Assembly: GCF_026013365.1 (NCBI RefSeq)
Contig: NZ_JAPDOE010000008.1
Coordinates: 1 to 64,000, forward strand
DNA from: Paenibacillus sp. LS1
GTDB lineage: Bacteria > Bacillota > Bacilli > Paenibacillales > Paenibacillaceae
DNA: 64,000 nucleotides
Direction of reading: 5' to 3'
Shown here piece by piece: positions 1 through 8,378 of this stretch; within the stretch, counting starts at the first letter, position 1; each line of letters opens with the position of its first letter. The notes beneath the pieces are model-generated. The model was not told the DNA's origin and did not search any database. It worked only from the letters and a program-made list of their open reading frames with translations. The position numbers and the translations under genes were made by a program.

Positions 1-22
1 ACTTTCCTTGAGAAAGTAGTAT

Positions 23-100
23 GGAACCGTGGTGTAGTTGGCCTAACATGCCTGCCTGTCACGCAGGAGATCGCGGGTTCGAATCCCGTCGGTTCCGCCA
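23..100 (+). tRNA. tRNA-Asp (anticodon GTC)
   Basis: Complete cloverleaf. The acceptor arms GGAACCG (23-29) and CGGTTCC (90-96) pair, the discriminator is G97 and CCA is encoded at 98-100. The anticodon loop carries GTC between CCTGC and GCAGG arms. First gene of a ten-tRNA run. Confidence 0.97.
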
Positions 101-123
101 TTTTTTAATTAAATATACACCGT

Positions 124-199
<76 letters not shown>

Positions 200-295
200 T
201 TTTTAGTATTTACATATGAATTTGTGATAGAATGTATATTACAAGAAAAAATGTTAATACTAAGATTCTCTTAGTGGATGAATGGCTTACTCTAT

Positions 296-372
296 GGCGG
301 TCGTGGCGAAGTGGTTAACGCACCGGTTTGTGGATCCGGCATTCGGGGGTTCAATTCCCCTCGATCGCCCCA
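296..372 (+). tRNA. tRNA-His (anticodon GTG)
   Basis: Anticodon GTG. An extra 5' G at 296 pairs with C369, the G-1:C73 pair typical of tRNA-His. CCA is encoded at 370-372. The 96-base gap before it (200-295) is the longest in the cluster and AT-rich; it could hold an internal promoter, but no clear one was fixed. Confidence 0.96.
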
Positions 373-383
373 TGATTTTTTAA

Positions 384-458
384 TGGGGATTAGCCAAGCG
401 GTAAGGCAACGGACTTTGACTCCGTCATGCATAGGTTCAAATCCTATATCCCCAGCCA
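384..458 (+). tRNA. tRNA-Gln (anticodon TTG)
   Basis: Acceptor TGGGGAT pairs with ATCCCCA. The anticodon loop shows TTG between CGGAC and the matching CTCCG arm. CCA is encoded at 456-458. Confidence 0.96.
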
Positions 459-467
459 TTTCATTAT

Positions 468-543
468 GAGTCATTAGCTCAGTTGGTAGAGCACCTGACT
501 TTTAATCAGGGTGTCGAAGGTTCGAGCCCTTCATGACTCACCA
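468..543 (+). tRNA. tRNA-Lys (anticodon TTT)
   Basis: Acceptor GAGTCAT pairs with ATGACTC. The anticodon stem is CTGAC/ATCAG with TTT in the loop. CCA is encoded at 541-543. Confidence 0.97.
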
Positions 544-552
544 TTATATTTT

Positions 553-640
<88 letters not shown>

Positions 641-648
641 TATGTTTT

Positions 649-723
649 GCGGAAGTGGCTCAGCGGTAGAGCATCGCCTTGCCAAGGCGAGGGTCGCGGG
701 TTCGATTCCCGTCTTCCGCTCCA
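649..723 (+). tRNA. tRNA-Gly (anticodon GCC)
   Basis: Acceptor GCGGAAG pairs with CTTCCGC. Anticodon GCC sits between TCGCC and GGCGA. CCA is encoded at 721-723. Confidence 0.96.
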
Positions 724-729
724 ATTTTT

Positions 730-806
730 GCGCCCTTAGCTCAGCTGGATAGAGCGTTTGACTACGAATCAAAAGGCCGGGAGTTCGAATCTCTCAGGGC
801 GCGCCA
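730..806 (+). tRNA. tRNA-Arg (anticodon ACG)
   Basis: Acceptor GCGCCCT pairs with AGGGCGC. Anticodon ACG, whose A34 is normally deaminated to inosine by TadA. CCA is encoded at 804-806. Confidence 0.96.
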
Positions 807-822
807 TTATTTTCATAAGTAT

Positions 823-896
823 CGGGATGTAGCTCAGCTTGGTAGAGCACCTGGTTTGGGACCAGGGGGTCGCATGTTCAAATCGTGTCATCCCGA
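823..896 (+). tRNA. tRNA-Pro (anticodon TGG)
   Basis: Acceptor CGGGATG pairs with CATCCCG. Anticodon TGG sits between CCTGG and CCAGG. The gene ends at discriminator A896 followed by a T-run, so CCA is not encoded and must be added enzymatically. Confidence 0.96.
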
Positions 897-908
897 TTTT
901 TTTTATTT

Positions 909-979
909 GCGGGTGTAGTTCAATGGTAGAACTTTAGCCTTCCAAGCTAATAGCGTGGGTTCGATTCCCATCACCCGCT
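909..979 (+). tRNA. tRNA-Gly (anticodon TCC)
   Basis: Acceptor GCGGGTG pairs with CACCCGC (972-978), discriminator T979. Anticodon TCC sits between TAGCC and GGCTA-like arms. CCA is not encoded. Last tRNA of the cluster. Confidence 0.96.
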
Positions 980-999
980 TCCTAGTAACATACAGAAAA

Positions 1000-1027
1000 G
1001 TCTTTGCTATAAGCAAAGGCTTTTTTT
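1000..1027 (+). terminator. Intrinsic terminator of the tRNA cluster
   Basis: Nine-base stem (1000-1008 with 1012-1020, one G-T pair) followed by seven T residues, 20 bases after the last tRNA. Confidence 0.85.
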
Positions 1028-1163
1028 GCGTTAAAAAGAATAAGTGTATTTCTTTCAAAATAGGGTCAAATGTCATTTGATTAAGGATGGAATCTTTGTT
1101 TAAATAAATAGAACAATTCGTATCTGATTAACCGTATTTAGTTATAAAGGAGGACAAACAGTA

Positions 1164-1769
1164 ATGAAAAGAGCTCTGGTCATTGGTGGAAACGGAACGC
1201 TAGGTAAGGCTGTTGTTGTGAAGCTGAGAGATTATTCCGTTGAGGTTATTACAGCAGGTAGACAATCCGGAGATGTTCAGGTGGATATGACGTCGACAGA
1301 GAGTATTACTACCCTCTTTGAAAAGGTGAGTAATATTGATTACGTCATAGTGGCGGCAGGCCAGACCCATTATGCAAAATTGGAAGAACTGACACCTGAG
1401 AACAATATGATTAGTGTGCAGGGCAAACTGCTTGGACAGGTCAATATTGTGTTGATTGGTCAGCACTATATTAACGATAAGGGGAGTTTCACGCTGGTCA
1501 GTGGCATTATACAAGACCACCCTATTGAGCAAGGTGCATCAAGCGCTATGGTCAATGGGGCTATTGATTCGTTTGCCAAAGCGGCAGCGTTTGAGTTGCC
1601 AAGAGGAATTCGTTTGAATTCGGTTAGTCCTAATCTGTTTGTAGAGTCCGCGGAAAAATATAAGAATTTCTTTATTGGATTTAATCCCGTACCTGTAGAG
1701 AAAGTGGCTAATACGTTTATCCAGAGTGCACTTGGGATTGAAACAGCCCAAAATTTTAAAATATATTAA
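1164..1769 (+). CDS. SDR-like short-chain dehydrogenase family protein
   Basis: A 201-residue Rossmann-fold protein. The N-terminus has the SDR nucleotide-binding motif GGNGTLG at residues 8-14 and the later strand motif VAAG at 63-66. It is shorter than the usual 240-260 residues. The catalytic YxxxK is absent: the aligned positions read SAMVN (S127 and N131). It may therefore be a non-canonical reductase or an NAD(P)-binding sensor; several short SDR-like proteins annotated as reductases show the same change. The start is supported by AAAGGAGG at 1146-1153, ten bases upstream. It stands alone between the tRNA cluster and the iron module, and the substrate cannot be read from context. Confidence 0.85.
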   Translation: MKRALVIGGNGTLGKAVVVKLRDYSVEVITAGRQSGDVQVDMTSTESITTLFEKVSNIDYVIVAAGQTHYAKLEELTPENNMISVQGKLLGQVNIVLIGQHYINDKGSFTLVSGIIQDHPIEQGASSAMVNGAIDSFAKAAAFELPRGIRLNSVSPNLFVESAEKYKNFFIGFNPVPVEKVANTFIQSALGIETAQNFKIY

Positions 1770-1919
1770 AAGCTGGACAGTTATATATGATTTGATGATT
1801 ACCTATCCCTAATTAATTGCAGGAAGAGAAGGGTGTAAATGAAGTGTATTTAAATGTTAAGCATGTAGAATGATTTTCATGAAACAGGACTGAATGAGAC
1901 CCTTTGGAATATTAAATAT

Positions 1920-1957
1920 AAAGGAGATCCACCGAAAATTCGGTGAATCTCCTTTTG
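1920..1957. terminator. Bidirectional hairpin terminator
   Basis: Stem of about 16 bases (1920-1935 with 1940-1956) around AAGGAGAT and ATCTCCTT. It lies between the convergent SDR gene and the siderophore-binding lipoprotein gene. The T-run is better on the plus strand, but it sits 33 bases past the minus-strand stop and probably serves both. Confidence 0.7.
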
Positions 1958-1990
1958 TTTGCTGTGGATGAAACAGAGGTATATTGACTA

Positions 1991-3040
1991 TTATGGAGCA
2001 GGTAGTCCAAGAACTTCGAGCATTTCATTACGTTTAAGCGATTCTGCAATTGGGCCGTCAATGAGCCATTTCTTTGCATTGAGGACATAGACATGACCAT
2101 TTTGAACAGCGGGTAGGCTTTTCCACACTTGGAGTTGTTGGATTTCGTTGAGTTCATCTTTTGTTTTTTGCAATGCTTCAGCTGACCCATCTGAGCTAAT
2201 GGACACGATAAACAGATAGTCTGCTTTGATTTCAGGCAAAAGCTCAACCGAGATACTGGCATTCATCCGTTCCGGATTCTCTGCCTCGAGTTTGGTAACG
2301 AGAGCATCGGGGGTGAATCCAATCTCATAACCCGCTCCTACATAACTGGAAGCTGGGAATGGCGTGGATGGAATGGACGAGAAGAACAAACGCATATCTT
2401 TCTCTTCTAGGCGCAGGAATGCAGCTGTAGGTTTGGTCTTGCTGATATCAGCTGCGAGCTCCTGAGCTTCAGTTAATTGATCTTTATTTTTTTGTAAAAG
2501 CTGTTCAGCCCGCTCTTCAATATCCAGCGCAGTAGCTACCTGCACGATAGACTCCTGCCAATTACGGCGATCATAAGTGATCGTAGGCGCGATCTTCTCG
2601 AGTTGTTCGAGAATTTTGGCATCCAAACTGGCATTGGCAATAATGAGGTCGGGATTGGCGCTGACTACAGCTTCAAAATTGACACTTTCATTGATGGGTT
2701 CTACAGCCACGCCTTGAGCTTCAAGTTGCTCATTCAGGTAATCTTGCCGACCAATAGGTGTAGCAAGTACCAGTGGTACCTCTAAGGAGAGGAGAATGTC
2801 CTCCATATTAATGGACACAATCCGTTCGGGATGTGCCGGGATTTCTTTGCTGCCACTGGAGCTCTCCACGGTCTTAGTAGCTGATTCAGTGGATGCGTCG
2901 CCATCTGTCCCCGCAACTGATTTCACGCCATCTGCAGATGGCTGCGAAGTGCTTGCAGGTGTCTGTCCACACGCAACAAGTAACATCGCGAGTATGAACA
3001 GTATCCCCGTTATTTTGACATAATGCTGTTTGTACATCAT
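1991..3040 (-). CDS. Iron-siderophore ABC transporter substrate-binding lipoprotein
   Basis: A 349-residue lipoprotein of the Fe/B12 periplasmic-binding family that would capture ferric siderophore at the outer face of the membrane. The N-terminus is a short basic stretch, a hydrophobic helix and a lipobox ending in Cys24 (LVAC), followed by a Ser/Thr-rich linker. From about residue 68 the binding fold begins with the family motif HPERIVSIN, then NPDLIIAN and KIAPTI. The start follows a GGGGG run on the minus strand. A Fur-like box lies 20-34 bases upstream. No FecCD permease or ATPase is adjacent, so it must use transporter parts encoded elsewhere. It lies downstream of an AraC regulator carrying its own binding domain of the same fold, which probably activates it. 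Confidence 0.93.
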   Translation of the reverse strand: MMYKQHYVKITGILFILAMLLVACGQTPASTSQPSADGVKSVAGTDGDASTESATKTVESSSGSKEIPAHPERIVSINMEDILLSLEVPLVLATPIGRQDYLNEQLEAQGVAVEPINESVNFEAVVSANPDLIIANASLDAKILEQLEKIAPTITYDRRNWQESIVQVATALDIEERAEQLLQKNKDQLTEAQELAADISKTKPTAAFLRLEEKDMRLFFSSIPSTPFPASSYVGAGYEIGFTPDALVTKLEAENPERMNASISVELLPEIKADYLFIVSISSDGSAEALQKTKDELNEIQQLQVWKSLPAVQNGHVYVLNAKKWLIDGPIAESLKRNEMLEVLGLPAP

Positions 3041-3059
3041 AATCCCCCTGTGTTTCTAA

Positions 3060-3074
3060 TGATATTGATTCTCA
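3060..3074. promoter_or_regulatory. Fur-box candidate upstream of siderophore-binding lipoprotein
   Basis: TGATATTGATTCTCA matches the 7-1-7 Fur box TGATAATNATTATCA at 12 of 14 defined positions and lies just upstream of the lipoprotein start at 3040. It suggests an iron-repressed promoter inside the regulator-lipoprotein gap. Confidence 0.6.
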
Positions 3075-3134
3075 GTACACTTTATATTGTAGCGGTCTAA
3101 TGTTGGGGGAGACATAGCCTTCTGTGCTATCCAG

Positions 3135-4817
3135 TCATGGATTAATGTGCTGAGTTCTACCAAAAAGTTTGATGGTTTCATCAATAATTTGATCATGGGC
3201 ATATGGTGAATAATCCAACCAAGGCATTTCATCTAGCAGATATACATGCTGGTTCTGCACGGGCATCAAATCTTGCCATAGCTGAGTATGTTGTAGTTTA
3301 TACCAACGTTGCTGGGATTCTGAGTCTTGGTCCACAATCAGTAACATGCGATCTCCAACCATTTGAGGCAACTCCTGTTCATCCAATGCACGATAGACTT
3401 GCCCTGGAAGCAGATCGTGTGAAGGGGACACGCCCAGGTCGTTATATAGAACAGCGCCCCCATTACGTCGGCCGTAGATTAACAGATGACCCATCATGAT
3501 ATGAATGATGGAGACCGTATCCTCACCTATAAAATGAGCAAGCTGCTCTTTGGCATGGATTACCTTGTCATCATACTGCTCCAACCACTGCTGAGCATCC
3601 TGTTGCTGTCCTACAATGGAGGCAACTTGTACGAAGTGTTCCCGCCAGCTCAATCCTTTCCAGGGGATAACGATGGTAGGAGCAATTCGCTGCAGCGTTC
3701 TTTTTAACGTATGGGCTTCGTACTCATTACAGAGTATGAGATCCGGGCTCGCTTGCATCAACAACTCAACGTTGGTTTGCCAGATACGAGGATTCATTCG
3801 TTTGCTACGTCCCAGATGATAAGGGATATTTGAGAAAAACAGATTCCTATGTTGATCCCGTCGGTTATCGATCAATGCCGCATGGGGGATGATCTGCAAT
3901 GCCAGCAGGTGGCCAGTCGTTCCGAAGGAAAGGGCAGCGATTTTACTGCGTTTCTGTCGTTGATAGGTAGAGGGAGACACGCCAACATATTTTTTGAATT
4001 TGCGGCTAAAGTAAAACTCGTCCTGAAAACCAACCTGTGAGGCGATATGTTTGATGGTTTGGCCGGGGACGAGCAGCATCTCTTTGGCCCGGTCCATACG
4101 AATGCTATTCACATATTCCATGGGACTGATGCCAGTGCGGTTTTTGAATACCCGCGAATAGTGCCATACACTCATGCCTGCCACTCCGGCAAGAACTTCA
4201 CGAGAAAGATGCTCAGCATATCCAAGCTCAATAAGTTCAAGCGTTTGATCCAAAGCAGAGGTATGTTCGGAATCTCCTATTGCACTTTCTTTGGGAGGAG
4301 CATACACATGGGTCAACAATTCATGCATCAAAGTCTGAATACGAAATGGACGATTTTCTTGAGGTACAGAGATGCATTCATGGAGCTGGGAGGCAATTCT
4401 GGTACATTCCTGAAAAAGTTCATGTGGTAATTCATCGGCGTAAGACGAACGAAGTAACCCTTTTTGGTATACCTCCATTACAGTAGAATCCGAAATGATT
4501 TTGTTCATATCTGAAATGGGCTTTAACAGATCAAAATATATCGCGAGTCCCTGTAAAGGATGAATTTCATCCGGTGTATATTCTATCGCTGTTCCTGGCA
4601 GGATCAGATACATCTTGCCGAGTGTGGCATGATTTTGCCTGTGCCCAATACGGATATCGGCTTCACCGCCAGTACAGATGAGCAGAAGATGTGAGTCCGT
4701 TAATATGAATGGGGGAACAAAAGACGCTTGATCGAGAACTTCGGATGTCTTGAATCTTGCATATAGGTCACGGGTATGGTCACCGTTAGATATCAGTGGA
4801 AAGACTTGTAAAGTCAC
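3135..4817 (-). CDS. AraC-family regulator fused to a siderophore-binding domain (Btr-like)
   Basis: A 560-residue three-part regulator. Residues 1-150 form a cupin-like N-terminal region. Residues about 190-288 hold the two AraC helix-turn-helix units, with the family signature around GFQDEFYFSRKFKKYVGVSP. Residues about 295-560 form a periplasmic-binding-protein type 2 domain without a signal peptide, so it acts in the cytoplasm. Bacillus subtilis Btr has the same architecture and activates siderophore uptake genes when it binds the iron-loaded siderophore. That function is inferred here. It is transcribed toward the lipoprotein gene at 1991-3040, 94 bases away. A good Fur box lies 48 bases upstream of its start. 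A second gene of the same design is at 61556-63139. Confidence 0.93.
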   Translation of the reverse strand: MTLQVFPLISNGDHTRDLYARFKTSEVLDQASFVPPFILTDSHLLLICTGGEADIRIGHRQNHATLGKMYLILPGTAIEYTPDEIHPLQGLAIYFDLLKPISDMNKIISDSTVMEVYQKGLLRSSYADELPHELFQECTRIASQLHECISVPQENRPFRIQTLMHELLTHVYAPPKESAIGDSEHTSALDQTLELIELGYAEHLSREVLAGVAGMSVWHYSRVFKNRTGISPMEYVNSIRMDRAKEMLLVPGQTIKHIASQVGFQDEFYFSRKFKKYVGVSPSTYQRQKRSKIAALSFGTTGHLLALQIIPHAALIDNRRDQHRNLFFSNIPYHLGRSKRMNPRIWQTNVELLMQASPDLILCNEYEAHTLKRTLQRIAPTIVIPWKGLSWREHFVQVASIVGQQQDAQQWLEQYDDKVIHAKEQLAHFIGEDTVSIIHIMMGHLLIYGRRNGGAVLYNDLGVSPSHDLLPGQVYRALDEQELPQMVGDRMLLIVDQDSESQQRWYKLQHTQLWQDLMPVQNQHVYLLDEMPWLDYSPYAHDQIIDETIKLFGRTQHINP

Positions 4818-4864
4818 CAGAATCCCTCCTTAACGTGCAATAGTAACATTACATATCATGTATT

Positions 4865-4879
4865 TGAGAATAATTATCA
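4865..4879. promoter_or_regulatory. Fur box upstream of AraC/siderophore regulator
   Basis: TGAGAATAATTATCA matches the Fur consensus TGATAATNATTATCA at 13 of 14 positions. It is 48 bases upstream of the start codon of the minus-strand regulator at 4817. Confidence 0.75.
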
Positions 4880-4923
4880 ATTATCGCATATTGTCATACA
4901 AATAAGAAGTCCATTATGTATAA

Positions 4924-5050
4924 GTCGAACTATCATTTACACGAGAACGTAGAGTACAGAATTAATCTGAGGAACGAAGCGTGCGCCTAAAAGCTTTCTG
5001 AAAGAAAGCTTCATCGAAGGTTGTTCTTCATCGGAGTGGTAGTGGAGAGA
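4924..5050. repeat. Dispersed hairpin-forming repeat, copy 1 (degenerate right end)
   Basis: Shares its left end with the sequence at 33085: GTYGAAC, then TTTACACGA, AACG, AGAG, ACAGAA. It also shares the inner blocks around GAAGCGT-CGCCT and GAAGGTT-TTCT-TCATCG-AGTG-TAGTG. The centre differs: here it is a small AAAGCTTTC/GAAAGCTT hairpin. The right terminal repeat is decayed compared with copy 2. The remainder of the gap to 5160 shows no gene. Confidence 0.7.
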
Positions 5051-5165
5051 ATACGAAGGAGGTTTTAGGGCTTCTAGATGTTGAAGAAGGTATGCAGATA
5101 GAAGTTTTTAGAGCATGGAACTACATGAAACATACATAACCCTTGGGCTTTATAGTTCACTACGC

Positions 5166-5222
5166 AAAAAAAGACAAGCCCTCTCCTACGATGTCCGCAG
5201 GAAGAGGAACTTGCCTTTTTAG
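5166..5222. terminator. Hairpin terminator of the CYTH-like gene
   Basis: AAAAAGACAAG ... CTTGCCTTTTT stem with further pairing of CTCTCCT and AGGAAGAG. It ends 14 bases beyond the stop codon of the minus-strand gene at 5236, and has A/T runs on both sides, so it can act in both directions. Confidence 0.8.
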
Positions 5223-5235
5223 TTAGAGTTAGCGA

Positions 5236-6102
5236 TTAGTATCTTTCCAGAATAGTCTGTGTCTTCAAGCCATCGGCCGGAATCAGCCAGTTTTTGTTCT
5301 CCAGCAATTGCAGTAGTTGGGTACGCAGTCCGGATACGGCTACAGCATCATCGGTTTTGAAAGAAACTTCTACGATATTCTCAATACCTGTACCTGCTGC
5401 GTTACGGATCGGCCATACTTCGAGTGTAAGCTCTTGACCATTCCATGTGCCTTCATATCGTTGGAACGTTATCGGACCATAAGCACGGGATTGTGTAAGC
5501 TGCTGTTTGCCCCAGTTGGAGGAAGTCCAGTTTTTCAATTTGCCCGGAAGCTTGTCCAGTAACATGTTCAAGGCTGCCTGCTCCGAAGGCAACTGAACGC
5601 CTGTGGCACTGGTATCTACTTTTTTGGTATTGGAGAAGCTCAGCGTCTGTTTGCCATATCCCCAATCAATCTCAGCCTCGTAATTATCATCCGATTTATC
5701 AAATCCTTCTTGGTTAGCCAGAGTCAGCGCTGCGTTGATGTCGCCATTGATCACAGGGTAGCGTTTTTTATAAGTCAATTCGTAGTTATTTTTGTCATCC
5801 TTTTTGCGAAAACGAACGTTCCATCCTTGTTGATCCAATCCGAGAGCATTGGTGTCGAAGTACTCTACGTTAATGTTTCTTGGCGTGGAATTCAGTCCGA
5901 GTGTCTGAATCACTTCACTGCGTGGTGTCCCATCTGTATTCAATACAAGTTCCGGCTTAGCCAGAAACTTCACTTCATAAGCAGGAACGGCATTGGCAGC
6001 AGCAGAAGCCTGTGGTGCTCCCACAAATGTCATTCCACTTCCCAATGTTACGATGCTCAGCATCAATGAGGCAGTTACCTTTTTCCACTTTTTCAAAACC
6101 AA
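5236..6102 (-). CDS. Secreted CYTH-like domain protein
   Basis: A 288-residue exported protein. The N-terminus is KKWKK, a hydrophobic segment and an ASA-AA signal-peptidase I site near residue 35. The mature part starts with YEVKFLAK, a reduced form of the ExExK strand of CYTH/triphosphate tunnel proteins. Arg/Lys-rich strands follow (VRFRKKDDKNNYELTYKKR), then YEAEIDW, consistent with the acidic and basic strands of a CYTH barrel. Known CYTH enzymes are mostly cytoplasmic triphosphatases, so an exported member is unusual and its ligand is unknown. It is transcribed alone, with its own terminator at 5166-5222. The family call rests on motif reading only. Confidence 0.7.
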   Translation of the reverse strand: MVLKKWKKVTASLMLSIVTLGSGMTFVGAPQASAAANAVPAYEVKFLAKPELVLNTDGTPRSEVIQTLGLNSTPRNINVEYFDTNALGLDQQGWNVRFRKKDDKNNYELTYKKRYPVINGDINAALTLANQEGFDKSDDNYEAEIDWGYGKQTLSFSNTKKVDTSATGVQLPSEQAALNMLLDKLPGKLKNWTSSNWGKQQLTQSRAYGPITFQRYEGTWNGQELTLEVWPIRNAAGTGIENIVEVSFKTDDAVAVSGLRTQLLQLLENKNWLIPADGLKTQTILERY

Positions 6103-6242
6103 TCACTCTCCTAATCTGGATTAACGTACAGACTCACTTTATCGCCCGAATATATGAAAGCGATTAAAGGGAAGCGCACATTGCGTTAACCCTGCATAGA
6201 TTTGATGAATGGCAAACGATAGTTTATAGCGGATCAGGGCAA

Positions 6243-7151
6243 TCAACCATGGAAAATGGGGAAGCCGTGACTCACCTCTCGCAGCACTTCTTTGAAGCGG
6301 TTTACCTGAACGGAAGGGTGGCGGTCCTTGTTATGTACCGTATAGATATGGCGCGGCGCTTGCTCTCCTGGAATGGGAAGAACTTGAATGAGCCCCTGCT
6401 GTTCCTCCCACTGTACCGCCATCCGAGACATGAATGAGACATGCCCTCCGATTAACACGAGCTGTTTGATCGCTTCCAGGGAATCCATCTCCACGGTGCT
6501 CCGCAAACGAATGTCATGTTGCGCGAGCCATTGATTGGTCAACCGTCGAGTACTGGATTCATTGCCATGTAAGGCAAAAGGAATCTGTGCGATATGATCG
6601 GGTGTTAATACATCCTTCTGGGCCAAACCATGCTGCGGAGAGCAGATTAATACCAAGTCATCTTCACACAACGTCTCGGCTTGCAGGGCAGGTCCAACAA
6701 ACGGCTCGGAAGAGATCACCCCCAGATCAATCTGATGCCGAATTAACATCTCGCGAATAACAGGAGAAGGTTTGACGGATAAGACGATACGGATGCCCGG
6801 GAATTCCTGAGAAAAGGTATTGAGCATGGCGGGCAGCAGATATGTAGCTGGTACATAGCTTGCCCCAATGTGCAGGGTGCCCCGATAGAGGCTGTCATAT
6901 TCCTTCACTACCCGCCTTGCCTCTTGGGTCAGAGCATTGATTTTAACGGAATAATGGAGCAGAGCTTGTCCAGCCTCGGTTAGAAAGGTCTTCCCACTGC
7001 GTGATTCGAATAATCGCACACCCATCTCTTCCTCCAATGACTTCATATGAAATGTAACAGTTGGTTGCTTGATCCCCAGTAACTCGGCCACGCTTGTCAT
7101 GTGATGATGCTTGTCGATCAGCTCAACAATTTGCAATTTGATCAGATTCAA
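6243..7151 (-). CDS. LysR-family transcriptional regulator
   Basis: A 302-residue LysR regulator. Residues 1-60 hold the winged helix-turn-helix (SVAELLGIKQPTVTFHMKSL, then LFES). Residues about 88-295 form the two-lobed effector domain (GTLHIGAS, YLLPAML, DLGVISSEP, FALHGNESS). It is divergent from the ABC importer/beta-CASP operon that begins near 7321, the usual placement for a LysR activator of the neighbouring operon. The shared intergenic region holds a perfect 7-1-7 palindrome at 7179-7193 with the T-N11-A form typical of LysR sites. The effector is unknown. Confidence 0.93.
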   Translation of the reverse strand: MNLIKLQIVELIDKHHHMTSVAELLGIKQPTVTFHMKSLEEEMGVRLFESRSGKTFLTEAGQALLHYSVKINALTQEARRVVKEYDSLYRGTLHIGASYVPATYLLPAMLNTFSQEFPGIRIVLSVKPSPVIREMLIRHQIDLGVISSEPFVGPALQAETLCEDDLVLICSPQHGLAQKDVLTPDHIAQIPFALHGNESSTRRLTNQWLAQHDIRLRSTVEMDSLEAIKQLVLIGGHVSFMSRMAVQWEEQQGLIQVLPIPGEQAPRHIYTVHNKDRHPSVQVNRFKEVLREVSHGFPIFHG

Positions 7152-7178
7152 TGTCCCAACACTCCTCTCACTTCTAAT

Positions 7179-7193
7179 ATAGATTTAATCTAT
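7179..7193. promoter_or_regulatory. Candidate LysR operator
   Basis: ATAGATTTAATCTAT is a perfect 15-base palindrome (7-1-7) containing T-N11-A. It is 28 bases upstream of the LysR start at 7151, in the divergent control region of the ABC operon. The rest of 7152-7320 shows no Fur box, which argues against ordinary iron control of this importer. Confidence 0.6.
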
Positions 7194-7320
7194 GAACATC
7201 AACAGAATTCATCTAAAAAGTTAATTCCAATTTTACATACAAGACATACAACTCGCGAAAGCGGACGTTAGACTGAGAACAGTGCAAGAGACAAGTAACA
7301 GAAGACAGGCAGGGATGCTT

Positions 7321-8337
7321 ATGAAATTAGAGATAACGGGAATTCAAAAATCATTTAATCAAACACCCGCACTGCTGCCGACAGATCTAACGCTGGAACA
7401 TGGAAAGTTCACGACACTGCTCGGCCCATCAGGCTGTGGCAAAACAACACTGCTCCGCATGTTAGCCGGGTTGGAACAGCCGGATGCGGGGGAGATTCGT
7501 GCAGATGGTCAGTGTATCTACTCTGCGGCGAAGCGGATTGATATACCAACACACAAGCGTAATCTGGGCATGGTGTTTCAGGATTTTGCATTATGGCCGC
7601 ATATGACCGTATACGAAAATGTAGCGTTTGGCCTGAAGGCCGGAAAACAGAAATCTGATCTGCGGCAAAAAGTGAACGAAGCACTTGGCATGGTCCGCCT
7701 GCAAGGCATGGAAGATCGGTATCCTCATCAGCTGTCGGGTGGACAGCAGCAACGGGTTGCTTTTGCCAGAGCCGTAGCCGTCAGACCTGGTGTGATCCTG
7801 TTCGATGAGCCACTGAGTGCACTGGATGCTGTACTCCGGGAAGAGATGCGGATTGAGATGATGTCCTTGGTTCGGGATATGGGACTGACTGCGCTGTACG
7901 TCACACATGATCAGATTGAAGCGATGTCGATGTCGGATGAAATTGTCGTCATGCAGAAGGGGCGGATATTGCAAAAGGGCAGCCCGGAAACGATCTACTC
8001 GGCACCAAGTGATCCGTATGTCGCTTCGTTTATCGGAAAGTCCAACTGGCTCACGCCTAATCAATCGATGGTACGTCCGGAGCATGTCACCTGGAACAAA
8101 ACAGGTCATGACGATCTGTGTTATCCGGGGACGGTACTTAGTGTCAGCTATGTCGGTGAGCGTTATGAAGTACGAGTGCAGATGGAAGGACTTGGCGTAT
8201 GGACAGCCTATATGAATCAAAGAGTGCGTGTGGGAGAGCTGGTTCAGCTTCATGTAACCCCTGAACGGATATGCCGAATGGATGGTTATGACAACCCGAG
8301 TGTGAAGCACAGAGAAGTTATAGCAGCGGCTAATTAA
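7321..8337 (+). CDS. ABC transporter ATP-binding protein (FbpC/AEP-type importer)
   Basis: Nucleotide-binding subunit of an importer of the ferric/2-aminoethylphosphonate class. Walker A is GPSGCGKTT, the signature is LSGGQQQRVAFARA, and Walker B is ILFDEPLSALD followed by a VTHDQIEAMSMSD switch. A C-terminal TOBE-like extension (from about residue 240) is typical of the class. The ATG at 7321 fits AGGCAGGG at the right distance; a GTG at 7282 and an ATG at 7315 are possible longer starts. It is the first gene of a four-gene operon: ATPase, binding protein, fused permease, beta-CASP protein. The substrate is uncertain because the control region has no Fur box. Confidence 0.93.
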   Translation: MKLEITGIQKSFNQTPALLPTDLTLEHGKFTTLLGPSGCGKTTLLRMLAGLEQPDAGEIRADGQCIYSAAKRIDIPTHKRNLGMVFQDFALWPHMTVYENVAFGLKAGKQKSDLRQKVNEALGMVRLQGMEDRYPHQLSGGQQQRVAFARAVAVRPGVILFDEPLSALDAVLREEMRIEMMSLVRDMGLTALYVTHDQIEAMSMSDEIVVMQKGRILQKGSPETIYSAPSDPYVASFIGKSNWLTPNQSMVRPEHVTWNKTGHDDLCYPGTVLSVSYVGERYEVRVQMEGLGVWTAYMNQRVRVGELVQLHVTPERICRMDGYDNPSVKHREVIAAAN

Positions 8338-8378
8338 AGTAGTGAAAATCAAACAGAAACCAAGGGAGATGGAATGAT

